Origin: Christensenellaceae bacterium
Lineage (GTDB): Bacteria > Bacillota > Clostridia > Christensenellales > Aristaeellaceae
Direction of reading: 5' to 3'
Assembly (NCBI GenBank): GCA_012837835.1
Contig: DUQK01000034.1
Location: forward strand, 1 to 39,654
Length of the DNA stretch: 39,654 bases
The notes under the pieces: model-generated
The model's input: only the letters and a program-made list of their open reading frames with translations
Database searches by the model: none
What the model was told of the DNA's origin: nothing
Shown here: piece by piece, positions 25,270-33,194 of the stretch
Position numbering within the stretch: the stretch's first letter is position 1
Layout: each line of letters starts with the position of its first letter
Translations under genes and position numbers: made by a program

Positions 25270-26721
25270 ATGAAAGACATTCTCCTCATACTGGACTATC
25301 ACTCAAAATATACTGAAGACATCGCAAAAAAACTCAGGCTTGAAGGCATTGCATGCAGGATTCTTCCCGGTGATGTCCTTCCCTCAGAAATACAGGCTAT
25401 CTCTCCTCTTGGTATTATACTTGCAGGCGGCACAGGGGCAGACTTCCCGCTGTCTATAGATGGCAGGCTATTGCACACGGGTATTCCAATTTTAGCGCTT
25501 GGCAATACCGCCGCATCGGTATGCCTGCTTCTAAATGGTGAAATAAAAGATACTACCATGTTAAAAAAAGTGGAGAACGTAAGCTTCCTGCCGTCTACGC
25601 TAACTGAGGATTTGCAAACAAGCCAGCGTATGCTCCATGCTATTAACACGCTTGAGCTTAGCAGCGAGCTTAAGCCCATCGCCAAATGGAAAGACGAAAT
25701 AATAGGCTTTAAACACCAAGAGCTTAATCTCTTTGCCCTAGGTTTTCAGATAGAATCCAACGACCCTGACGGCAACCATATACTATTGCGCTTTGCGATA
25801 GATATATGCGGCTGCTCCCAATGGTGGGATGAGTCTGCCCATATTGCGCTTATGCGTAGCCATATAGAAAAAATGGTTGGAGATGGCACAGCAGTATGCG
25901 CAATTACCGGCGGGCTTGACAGCGGAGTTAGCGCTGTGCTTGCCCATAAGGTATTAGGTGACAGGCTCCGCTGCATTTTTGTGAATACAGGTCTATTAAG
26001 AGAAGGAGAGGTTGAATTTGTCCTAAAACACTATAGGGATGAAGAAAACCTTTCAATCACCCTTATTAATGCTCAGAATGAATTCCTTGAGGCATTAAAC
26101 GGCATTATAAGTGCCGAAGAAAAACAAAAAGCCATACTCAATACCATGCGCAGGGTTTTAAGTGATGCGCTTGAGGGCATTGAGTATAATGCCGTTATTA
26201 GGGGTATAACCTGCGATGAAGTGCTGCGCTACGGCATGGTGGATGCCATAGTACCTACCGAAGGAAAAACCGTAATAGCTCCGCTAAAAGAGCTTTTTAA
26301 AAGCGAAGTGCGCTATGTGGCTGAAAAGCTTAATATGTCCCGTGATGTAACGACGGCGCAGTCCTTCCCGGGCACCGGTCTTGCGCTTAGGATATATGGC
26401 GAAGTTACTATGGAGCGCCTAAAGCTTCTTAGAAAAGCGGATATAATGTTTTCAGACGCTATATATCAGAGTGACCTTGCTAAAAAGCTGTTTAAATTCT
26501 TCGCCTGTCTATTCCCTATGCTAGGCACACAAAATGATGAATATCTTGTAAGTTTTCGCGCTATAACCACTGCCGATACAAGAGAAGGTGCATCGCTTGT
26601 GCTACCCGCACGTATACCATTTGATATGCTTGAAGAGTGTGCTAACAAAATAAAAACAGAATGCCCTCAAATAGCCAGAGTCAACTACGACTTGACCAGC
26701 ATTAGAATAGAAATAGATTAA
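25270..26721 (+). CDS. Degenerate GMP-synthase (GuaA) homologue
   Basis: 483 residues, AGGAGG upstream. The three GuaA parts are present in order: GATase-like N-terminus (1-170), ATP-pyrophosphatase (about 190-370) and C-terminal dimerisation part. Each is altered. In place of the GATase nucleophile loop G-I-C-Y-G-M-Q stands ALGNTAAS (76-83), and the FHPE triad segment reads FQIES, so glutamine hydrolysis is not expected. The P-loop SGGVDSS is TGGLDSG (213-219). The IYPDVIES and KSHHNVGG segments are replaced, PFPGPGL is SFPGTGL, and the terminal GKPPATIEWE tail is TSIRIEID. It might be an ammonia-dependent amidotransferase with another substrate, or a pseudoenzyme. It is not the cell's standard GMP synthase by these features. 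Confidence 0.82.
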   Translation: MKDILLILDYHSKYTEDIAKKLRLEGIACRILPGDVLPSEIQAISPLGIILAGGTGADFPLSIDGRLLHTGIPILALGNTAASVCLLLNGEIKDTTMLKKVENVSFLPSTLTEDLQTSQRMLHAINTLELSSELKPIAKWKDEIIGFKHQELNLFALGFQIESNDPDGNHILLRFAIDICGCSQWWDESAHIALMRSHIEKMVGDGTAVCAITGGLDSGVSAVLAHKVLGDRLRCIFVNTGLLREGEVEFVLKHYRDEENLSITLINAQNEFLEALNGIISAEEKQKAILNTMRRVLSDALEGIEYNAVIRGITCDEVLRYGMVDAIVPTEGKTVIAPLKELFKSEVRYVAEKLNMSRDVTTAQSFPGTGLALRIYGEVTMERLKLLRKADIMFSDAIYQSDLAKKLFKFFACLFPMLGTQNDEYLVSFRAITTADTREGASLVLPARIPFDMLEECANKIKTECPQIARVNYDLTSIRIEID

Positions 26722-26738
26722 TAAATTAGAGGAGTTAT

Positions 26739-27548
26739 ATGCACCTATCTAACCCGTCAGCCCCATTTCAGGGGATACCAAAAGAAGATGTATTCTTCGT
26801 CTCAAGCGACCAATATGTTCAGCTAGGTTACGGCTATTTAGTGCTATCAATGCAGCCTAGGCTCTACCCCGACAGACCAATGCAGATTTATTTTCATATA
26901 GAAGCACAGCTTTCCGCCCGCAGTATACTGCTTGGCGCGCTGCTCGGACGCACAGAACAGATAAGAGCCATGTACCCAAACCTAAAGGGACGCATATATA
27001 CACAGCTCTCCGCCGATGACTGGGAGATGCTGAACTTCTACACCAGCAGCGGGTTTGCCTCGGATAACGCAGAAGAGGAACATATTTTTTCTATACTAGG
27101 CGACAGGGTTCCATCCCCCCCTATGGGCTGTCAGTTCGCCTCCGTACCATTGCAGGATATCAACCAGTGTAATGGTTTTTTGTCTAGATTAAATTCTCAC
27201 AGGCTTTCGCCTATATCTATGGACTATCTTACGCTGCATATGCAGCAACCTTATTTTATGGCGCTGGGCTTTTACAGAAGCGGTCAACCGCTGGCTGAGA
27301 TGATTATGTCAGGCTCAAGACCGGATGCTTCAGGGCTTATTATGCTGTATGTACAGCCGGAACACAGAAGGCGCAAGCTTGGAAGCACTCTCGTACACAG
27401 CGGCTGTGCGCTGCTCAAAGCCAAGGGCGTTTCACAATGCATTGCGCAGATACATTCAAATAATCCGGCTCAAGTAGGTTTGCTTAAATCCCTCGGCGCA
27501 TCTAGGAGAAAAGTAGTATCCCTGCTGCCGGGGATAAATATAGGCTAG
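26739..27548 (+). CDS. GNAT-family N-acetyltransferase (tandem GNAT)
   Basis: 269 residues; AGAGGAG upstream of the ATG at 26739. The C-terminal half has the acetyl-CoA site (LIMLYVQPEHRRRKLGSTLVHSG, containing the RxxKLG loop) and the closing NPAQVGLLKSLGA. The first half is a degenerate second GNAT-like unit (SARSILLGALLGRTEQIRAMYP). It ends four bases inside the convergent transporter gene. Third gene of the CHAP operon; the acceptor substrate is unknown. Confidence 0.8.
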   Translation: MHLSNPSAPFQGIPKEDVFFVSSDQYVQLGYGYLVLSMQPRLYPDRPMQIYFHIEAQLSARSILLGALLGRTEQIRAMYPNLKGRIYTQLSADDWEMLNFYTSSGFASDNAEEEHIFSILGDRVPSPPMGCQFASVPLQDINQCNGFLSRLNSHRLSPISMDYLTLHMQQPYFMALGFYRSGQPLAEMIMSGSRPDASGLIMLYVQPEHRRRKLGSTLVHSGCALLKAKGVSQCIAQIHSNNPAQVGLLKSLGASRRKVVSLLPGINIG

Positions 27549-29137
27549 CTGTACTGCCTTCTCCTTGACTGTTCAAGCTCCTCCAGGGGCTTTTTTGCAC
27601 CCCAGAGTATTGCAAAGCCGACAATAAATAACACCAACAGACACAGCGTACCTATTGAGGATCTGCCTGTTAGACCTGCTACAAAAGAATATAGCAGCGG
27701 TCCTATTACACTTGCGAATTTGCCGAAAATATCAAAAAATCCGAAGAACTCATTTGAGCGCTCCTTAGGTATCAGTTTACCGAAATACGAACGTGATGTA
27801 GCTTGTATACCTCCCTGCACAGTACCTACCAATATTGCCATAGACCAGAATAGCATAGTTGAAAAACGCTGCGCATCGCGGTATTTATTCATAGCATTCT
27901 CATTTTCACTTACAAATGCCATATTAGCGCTGTAAAGCTCTTCTTTCGCCTGTAAAGCAAGAGCTTTATCGCCTTCTGTAATGTTTTCCCAAGTGATATC
28001 AAGCTTTTGTATCCCTTCAGCATTTTCATCGCGAAGAAGAGAGCGGCTCTTTTGCATGTAGTTTTGCATCGCAGTTTCTGAAGCTGCGGTATTTTCAAAG
28101 TTAATACCTAATTCTGATATCGCCTTTTCGCTGTGGCTCTGGTACGCAGCATTATAACCATCCTGATGTGGTTCTAAAGTATAGCCCATGATAAAGCCTA
28201 CAAAACATATAAACATGTATACCGCAACTGCCACCATAAGCGCCTTGCGTGTACTTATCTTTTGCGCCACCTTAGCAAACAGTATTGAGCAAGGCATGGC
28301 GACTATCTGGGTAATAAGCAGCGCCAGTATCATACCTACGGCGCCAAGTCCAAGCGCAGTACCGTATGCAGTGGATACGCTTATTATGGTTCCGACGCCA
28401 TCTATATAAAAGAAATACGCCAGTATGAAGAGCATCATGCCTTTTTCAGTCATTATGTCTTTAAATGTAATTAGAACATTTGAAAACACCTGCTTTAACG
28501 TAGGTCTGGTATCAGTATCCTTATAGTGTATATGGTGAACATTTTTAATAAAGGGAATTGAGAAAACAAGCCACCATACAGATGTGATTATTATAGAAAA
28601 TTTCTGTGCAATAGGGCTGCCGTAACCAAGCCACAACAGCATAGCTATAGACAGTACAAAGGGTATGGTAGAGCCGCCTATATAGCCCATAGCAAAGCCC
28701 CAAGCGGATACCTTATCCATGCGTTCATCGCTTGTGACGTCTGTCAAGAAAGAATCATAAAATAGATTAGCGCCTGAAAAACCTATTCGTGAAACAACAT
28801 AAAATGCCAGCATTATTTTCCAGTCGTTTGTAAGCGCCAATAATAATGTAAACACCACTCCAAGCAGCATAAATGAGGTAAATAGTTTTTTCTTCATGCC
28901 CTTGTAATCGGCCGCCGCACCTAAAATTGGTGCAAGCACAGCTATAATAAAAGTTGCAATACTAGTGCCGTAACCCCACCACATATCCCCGGAAGTTCCG
29001 GCAATTGAAACAAAAATCGTAGGAAATATCGCTGCCATAATATTGGTAGCGTATACGCTATTCGCCCAATCGTATAATATCCAACTTTTTTCTGCCTTAG
29101 TAAAGCCCTTATCCTTATTCTTTTTTATATCGCTCAT
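27545..29137 (-). CDS. UMF1/Atg22-type major facilitator transporter
   Basis: 530 residues from the ATG at 29137 with GGGAGG upstream; the longer ORF start at 29164 lacks support. N-terminal signature FTKAEKSWILYDWANSVYATNI is that of the UMF1/Atg22 MFS family, and about 12 helices are visible. Between helices about 8 and 9 there is a soluble insert of about 100 residues (from EPHQDGYNAAY to MNKYRDAQRF), rich in Glu, Ala and Ser. Substrate unknown. Convergent with the GNAT gene, overlapping at the stops. Confidence 0.85.
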   Translation of the reverse strand: MSDIKKNKDKGFTKAEKSWILYDWANSVYATNIMAAIFPTIFVSIAGTSGDMWWGYGTSIATFIIAVLAPILGAAADYKGMKKKLFTSFMLLGVVFTLLLALTNDWKIMLAFYVVSRIGFSGANLFYDSFLTDVTSDERMDKVSAWGFAMGYIGGSTIPFVLSIAMLLWLGYGSPIAQKFSIIITSVWWLVFSIPFIKNVHHIHYKDTDTRPTLKQVFSNVLITFKDIMTEKGMMLFILAYFFYIDGVGTIISVSTAYGTALGLGAVGMILALLITQIVAMPCSILFAKVAQKISTRKALMVAVAVYMFICFVGFIMGYTLEPHQDGYNAAYQSHSEKAISELGINFENTAASETAMQNYMQKSRSLLRDENAEGIQKLDITWENITEGDKALALQAKEELYSANMAFVSENENAMNKYRDAQRFSTMLFWSMAILVGTVQGGIQATSRSYFGKLIPKERSNEFFGFFDIFGKFASVIGPLLYSFVAGLTGRSSIGTLCLLVLFIVGFAILWGAKKPLEELEQSRRRQYS

Positions 29138-29179
29138 AAGCCACCTCCCAATAATGCTACACAAATTGTAGCAATTATA

Positions 29180-29460
29180 CTAAAATATTACAACTATATT
29201 CTGTAAAATACACGTAAAAAATAATTTAAATTAATTTTGCTTACAACGATTTAACATTATTAACGAAGTTGCATATTTATTCATTTATATGTCTATGTAT
29301 TGTGGCACTTAAAACTGTAACCACAAGTTATGGGAATAATACTTATCAACAGAAAAAAACATGCAAAAAATATTTATCCACAACCCTCTTGCAAATAAGC
29401 TGCTTTTATGCTAGTATTCGTGTGTAAGTTGGAGCCTGCCCATATTATCCACAGCGGCAT
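29180..29460. other. Candidate replication origin (oriC) upstream of dnaA
   Basis: Two perfect DnaA boxes TTATCCACA (29374-29382 and 29445-29453) and one near match TTATCAACA (29343-29351) lie in the same orientation. They are next to an AT-rich stretch at about 29185-29300 (including TTTAAATTAATTTT) that could be the unwinding element. This is the usual place for oriC in Bacillota. Confidence 0.65.
29389..29417 (+). promoter_or_regulatory. dnaA promoter
   Basis: TTGCAA (29389-29394), 17 bases, then TAGTAT (29412-29417) preceded by ATGC (extended -10). A DnaA box covers bases just upstream and another lies at 29445 downstream, so DnaA probably represses its own gene. Confidence 0.5.
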
Positions 29461-29466
29461 GGTTTT

Positions 29467-29498
29467 TACACCGACGATATTACTGCGGTGTATTTTTT
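29467..29498 (+). terminator. Terminator-like hairpin in the dnaA leader
   Basis: TACACCG (29467-29473) pairs with CGGTGTA (29486-29492), followed directly by six T. It lies between the dnaA promoter and its TTG start, so it would act as an attenuator, not an end of a gene. Confidence 0.5.
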
Positions 29499-29547
29499 AC
29501 CTTATTCTTGCTTTTTTAATGTATTTTTATTACTTGGGGGAACTATC

Positions 29548-30870
29548 TTGGATACAAAAAACGTCTGGGCAAATGCATGTACATTGCTCCGTAACGAGAT
29601 GGCTGAAGTTACATACAAGACATGGATAGAATCTGCACTAAGGTCGCTGGATATAGTTGAGGATAAATTCTATTTAGAAGCGGTAACCGATTACTACCAT
29701 CAGTTTGTTTCTTCTCGTTATGAACCTTTGATAACCGATGTAGTATCAAAGGTGGTAGGCAGAAACATAAGTGTTATTATACTTGCCCCCGAACAGGCGG
29801 AGGATTTTCGAAAAGGAAAATTAAACGAAAATAAAAATACAGCCTCAAATCTTAACCCTAAATATACTTTCAACACATTTGTAGTTGGCAGCGGCAACCG
29901 CTTTGCGCATGCAGCTTCCCTTGCAGTAGCCGATGCGCCTGCAGATGCATATAACCCTCTATTTCTGTACGGCGGTGTTGGTCTTGGCAAAACTCACCTT
30001 ATGCATGCGATAGGGCATTATGTTACAAATGAAAAGCCGGGTACAAGATTAGTGTACTGCACGAGCGAGCAGTTCACCACCGAGCTTGTTTCAGCAATAC
30101 AGTCAAACCGCAATGCACAGTTTAGAGATAAATATAGGGGAGTTGATGTACTCCTAATAGACGATATACAGTTTATAGCCGGCAGGGACTCTACTCAAGA
30201 GGAATTTTTCCATACTTTCAATGCTCTTCACAATGCAGGCAAGCAGATAGTAATCACCAGCGACAGACCGCCAAAGGAAATCGCCAAGCTTGAAGAGCGC
30301 CTCCGCAGCAGGTTTGAGTGGGGATTAATCGCCGATATACAGCCACCCGATATGGACACCAGAGTCGCCATACTGCGCCAAAAAGCAAAGGATACTAATA
30401 TGTCTATAGGCGATGATGTGCTTGAAGCCATTGCACTTAGGGTAGATAACAACATTCGCGAGCTTGAAGGCACGCTAACTCGCCTTTCGGCATACGCAGC
30501 TCTTAACACAACCTTTGATATCACTATGGAGCTTGCCGAAGAAGCTCTAAAAGATATTTTTAAAGAAAGGGAAAGCTATGCTATAACTTGCGAGGATATA
30601 CTTGAAGCTGTAGGCAGCTATTATTCCCTATCCGCAGAAGAACTATGCGGTTCTAGGCGAAGCCGCAGCATAGCCGTTCCAAGACAGGTAGCTATGTACC
30701 TGTGCAGAGAACTAACCGACGCATCGCTCCCCGGTATAGGGCAAGTGCTTGGCGGAAGGGACCATAGCACAGTCCTTCACGGATACAGGCGCATTGAAGA
30801 GATGATGGAAAACACTCCTACCCTGCGTGCAGCCGTTGATGATATAAGCAAAAAGCTTAGCAGAACTTGA
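29548..30870 (+). CDS. dnaA: Chromosomal replication initiator DnaA
   Basis: 440 residues from a TTG at 29548 with GGGGG seven bases upstream; the in-frame ATG at 29488 precedes the site and encodes a hydrophobic non-family sequence. Domain I is DTKNVWANACTLLRNEMAEVTYKTWIES. The AAA+ domain has Walker A GGVGLGKTHLMHAIGH (142-157) and Walker B VDVLLIDDIQF (199-209). Domain IV with SRSIAVPRQVAMYLCRELT and GIGQVLGGRDHSTVLHGYR binds the DnaA box. It opens oriC. It is not followed by dnaN as in most Bacillota; an inverted-repeat element and the rpsR terminator follow instead. Confidence 0.97.
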   Translation: MDTKNVWANACTLLRNEMAEVTYKTWIESALRSLDIVEDKFYLEAVTDYYHQFVSSRYEPLITDVVSKVVGRNISVIILAPEQAEDFRKGKLNENKNTASNLNPKYTFNTFVVGSGNRFAHAASLAVADAPADAYNPLFLYGGVGLGKTHLMHAIGHYVTNEKPGTRLVYCTSEQFTTELVSAIQSNRNAQFRDKYRGVDVLLIDDIQFIAGRDSTQEEFFHTFNALHNAGKQIVITSDRPPKEIAKLEERLRSRFEWGLIADIQPPDMDTRVAILRQKAKDTNMSIGDDVLEAIALRVDNNIRELEGTLTRLSAYAALNTTFDITMELAEEALKDIFKERESYAITCEDILEAVGSYYSLSAEELCGSRRSRSIAVPRQVAMYLCRELTDASLPGIGQVLGGRDHSTVLHGYRRIEEMMENTPTLRAAVDDISKKLSRT

Positions 30871-30879
30871 TTTTTTACT

Positions 30880-31040
30880 TATACTATGTTGCTTTTAGAA
30901 CAGCGATTTTATTGTAGCGGTTTTTTCGGTTTGGCTAAGCTTCGTGAAGCAGGCTAGTGGACTCTATGGCGCCTTAACAAGGCAAAACCAAAGTGGAAAA
31001 GACGCACAAGAAAACGCTGGCTTAAAGGCAAATAGTATTA
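30880..31040. repeat. Inverted-repeat element, copy 2 (about 161 bp)
   Basis: Nearly the same as copy 1 at 8981-9142 in the same orientation; it starts ten bases after the dnaA stop. Ends ATACTATGTTGC and GGCAAATAGTATTA are inverted. The hexamer TTACTT stands at both borders and could be a target duplication. No coding potential is seen. Confidence 0.8.
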
Positions 31041-31072
31041 CTTCTCCTTTAGTACATACCCTCCAAAAGCAA

Positions 31073-31098
31073 AAACACCGCAAGCCAAGGCGGTGTTT
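31073..31098. terminator. Bidirectional terminator of dnaA and rpsR operon
   Basis: AAACACCGC (31073-31081) and GCGGTGTTT (31090-31098) form a nine-base perfect stem with an eight-base loop, with T runs on either side of it. It can end dnaA rightward and the ribosomal operon leftward. Confidence 0.8.
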
Positions 31099-31116
31099 TA
31101 ATTTGAAATAAGATTA

Positions 31117-31371
31117 TTAATCTATAGAGTATGGCAACAGGGCTATTGCACGGGCGCGCTTTATAGCAGCTGCTAGCTGGCGCTGATGCTTCGCACATGC
31201 CCCTGACATGCGGCGGGGCGCTATCTTACCCCTTTCAGTCATATATCTCCTAAGACGATTTACATCTTTATAATCGATATATTCAATCTTGCCGGCACAA
31301 AAGTCGCATACTCTCCTGCGTGGACGCCTGCCCCTTGGGCGAGGTCTACGCTCTTGATGTGCTTCCGACAT
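31117..31371 (-). CDS. rpsR: Ribosomal protein S18
   Basis: 84 residues. [49 protein letters not shown] is the S18 core. It retains zinc-type cysteines (CDFC and SGAC). The N-terminus is Arg/Pro-rich. It is the third gene of rpsF-ssb-rpsR, the standard Bacillota order, and S18 pairs with S6 in the small-subunit platform. Confidence 0.97.
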   Translation of the reverse strand: MSEAHQERRPRPRGRRPRRRVCDFCAGKIEYIDYKDVNRLRRYMTERGKIAPRRMSGACAKHQRQLAAAIKRARAIALLPYSID

Positions 31372-31403
31372 AGTCTCCTCCTTTTAATGTTAGGGCAATT
31401 TCC

Positions 31404-31817
31404 TTAGAACGGAAGATCCTCATCATCCACCTGTACAAAGCCGGTATTACCCTGTTGAGCAGGTATGTCGCTATACTGGCTGTCTCCCTGTTCACCCCTT
31501 GGGGTAAGAAATTCGACTTCATCGGCGTTTACTTCAAGGCTGTATCTTTGCTGACCATCGTTTCCGGTGTAGTTTTGCACATAGAAAGTACCAACCACAC
31601 CAACCTTCCTGCCTTTTGCAAGGTAGCGGTTGCAGTTTTCTCCAAGCTGTCTCCATGCAGAAACTCTGAAGAAATCCGCCTCAGGTTGACCGGCTTCAGC
31701 CCCGCTGAAACGACGCCTGTTGACAGCCACAGTAAATGAGCAAACGCTTACGCCATTTGGTGTAGTGCGCAGTTCAGGATCCCGCGTCAGGTTGCCTATT
31801 ATGAAAATCTTGTTCAC
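31404..31817 (-). CDS. ssb: Single-stranded DNA-binding protein
   Basis: 137 residues from a GTG at 31817 with AGGAGG nine bases upstream. The OB fold starts MNKIFIIGNLTRDPELRTTPNG and includes FFRVSAWRQLGENCNRYLAKG. The low-complexity linker is short and ends in the acidic tip DDEDLPF that recruits repair partners. Between rpsF (14 bases) and rpsR (32 bases). Confidence 0.97.
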   Translation of the reverse strand: MNKIFIIGNLTRDPELRTTPNGVSVCSFTVAVNRRRFSGAEAGQPEADFFRVSAWRQLGENCNRYLAKGRKVGVVGTFYVQNYTGNDGQQRYSLEVNADEVEFLTPRGEQGDSQYSDIPAQQGNTGFVQVDDEDLPF

Positions 31818-31831
31818 GTGCTGCCTCCTAA

Positions 31832-32221
31832 TTATTCTTCCTGTTCTTGTTCAGGTAATTCAGCTTCTTGAACTTTTGGCGAAGCTTCTCTTGCATATGA
31901 TCTTTGCTGCTGAGTCCTAGGTTTAACACGGCTTGTTTTAACTTCTATACGGGTTGTAAGGTAACGCAAAATATCATCGGATATTTCGAGTATACGCTCA
32001 ATCTCTTTTGGCACTTCAGGATTGGCGCTGTATTTTAACAACACGTAATAGCCATCGGGTTTATCGTTAATCTCGTAGGCTAAGCGGCGTTTCCCCCACT
32101 CTTCTACAGCTTCTATCTCACCGCCATTTTGAGCGATAGTTTCGCTTACGCGTGTAATGAGCGCCTTGCGAGCTTCTTCATCAAGCGCGGTATCGATAAT
32201 GTAGATTAGTTCATACCTCAT
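31832..32221 (-). CDS. rpsF: Ribosomal protein S6
   Basis: 129 residues; GGAGG upstream. RYELIYIIDTALDEEARKALI and WGKRRLAYEINDKPDGYYVLLKY are typical. A Gln/Glu-rich C-terminal tail of about 25 residues (KTSRVKPRTQQQRSYAREAS on to EQEQEE) is longer than in E. coli but common in Bacillota. First gene of the operon. Confidence 0.97.
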   Translation of the reverse strand: MRYELIYIIDTALDEEARKALITRVSETIAQNGGEIEAVEEWGKRRLAYEINDKPDGYYVLLKYSANPEVPKEIERILEISDDILRYLTTRIEVKTSRVKPRTQQQRSYAREASPKVQEAELPEQEQEE

Positions 32222-32228
32222 TCTTTCA

Positions 32229-32275
32229 CCTCCTCACGGACATTAGGCGCCGCACAAACGGCGCAAGGATGTGCC
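32229..32275 (-). promoter_or_regulatory. Hairpin in the rpsF leader, possible S6:S18 autoregulation site
   Basis: On the minus strand GCGCCG and CGGCGC (32247-32252 with 32259-32264) form a strong inner stem. GGCACAT and ATGTCC (32238-32275) form an outer stem with an internal loop, and the CCG triplet falls by the outer stem. The known S6:S18 rpsF leader motif also uses a hairpin with a CCG-containing bulge; the match here is by eye only. Confidence 0.4.
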
Positions 32276-32283
32276 ACTAAAAG

Positions 32284-32312
32284 ATATTACACTATTTAAA
32301 CTATAATTGCAA
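32284..32312 (-). promoter_or_regulatory. rpsF-ssb-rpsR promoter
   Basis: Minus-strand TTGCAA (32307-32312), 17 bases, TAATAT (32284-32289). It gives a leader of about 50 bases holding the hairpin at 32229-32275. Confidence 0.55.
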
Positions 32313-32400
32313 GTTCTTGAATGTGTTTTTTGTATATTATTTTTCAATGTGAATATATACTGTTTTTAAAAAGCTCCCCCTTGCCAAGAGAGAAGAAAGC

Positions 32401-32931
32401 TCATGCTATTTTAAGCTTTAATGCACTTTGTAATCTCGGGACAAGCAGCGAAGCGGATATGATTTTTATTATATCCCCGGGAATAAATGGTATGACGCAA
32501 TAACCTAGGCTTTGAATAATACCTATATTTGTAACCTTAACAAACCATAGTGTGCCGAATGTATAGCAGGCGATTAAACCAAGCAGCATGGCTGCCATTC
32601 TTTTTAAAAAGCTGTTTGTTCTATAGCGTAAAATACCTATTAGAAATGTACAGAAAAAGTATCCAATAAGATATCCCCCTGTTTTGCCCAGCAAACTTGA
32701 AGGACCCGCTCTAAAACCTGCAAACACAGGCACTCCTATAAAGCCTAAAAGCAGGTATATGAGTACTGCAAACATACTCTGTTTTAAGGGCAGCATCATT
32801 GCGCATATAAAGACAGCAAAAAGTGCTAAGTTAATGGGCACACCCATTGGCAGCGGTATGGCAATCTGCGAAAATACCGCTATAAGCGCAACAAACAATG
32901 CTATTTGCGTTATACGTTTAGTATTATCCAA
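32401..32931 (-). CDS. bioY: BioY-type biotin transporter (ECF substrate-binding component)
   Basis: 176 residues from a TTG at 32931 with AAAGGAG six bases upstream. Six hydrophobic helices. Family motifs are QIAIPLPMGVPINLALFAVFICAM, YLLLGFIGVPVFAGFRAGPSSLLGKTGGYLIGY and VIPFIPGDIIKI. It is the S component that binds biotin in the membrane and works with the ECF ATPase module, which is not in this window. No BirA operator is evident. Confidence 0.93.
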   Translation of the reverse strand: MDNTKRITQIALFVALIAVFSQIAIPLPMGVPINLALFAVFICAMMLPLKQSMFAVLIYLLLGFIGVPVFAGFRAGPSSLLGKTGGYLIGYFFCTFLIGILRYRTNSFLKRMAAMLLGLIACYTFGTLWFVKVTNIGIIQSLGYCVIPFIPGDIIKIISASLLVPRLQSALKLKIA

Positions 32932-32988
32932 CCCTGTCTCCTTTAAACATATTGACAGTATTTATAGTTTTATCCCGCCGTTTTATAA

Positions 32989-33018
32989 AGTATATCAAGT
33001 AAAAATGCTTGTAATCAA
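32989..33018 (-). promoter_or_regulatory. Possible bioY promoter
   Basis: Minus-strand TTGATT (33013-33018), 18 bases, TATACT (32989-32994), about 60 bases upstream of the TTG start. The rest of 32932-33194 is AT-rich with nothing else seen. Confidence 0.4.
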
Positions 33019-33194
33019 TCATTCCTATTTGTTAGTTCAACTATAAGACAAATTATCAAGTAGGACTAAATATAGAAAAGATTAACGAATACCAAATGGC
33101 TATTATAATACAAACCCGTTGCATATAAGCTAATCAACTGACAAAAAAGCTCAATTACTATGTTTTTTACTGTACATATAATTTGCAGTATGTA

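Noticed and set aside
29488-29547. ATG at 29488 as the dnaA start
   Set aside because: The added residues are hydrophobic, unlike DnaA domain I, and overlap the leader hairpin; the TTG at 29548 has a proper ribosome site.
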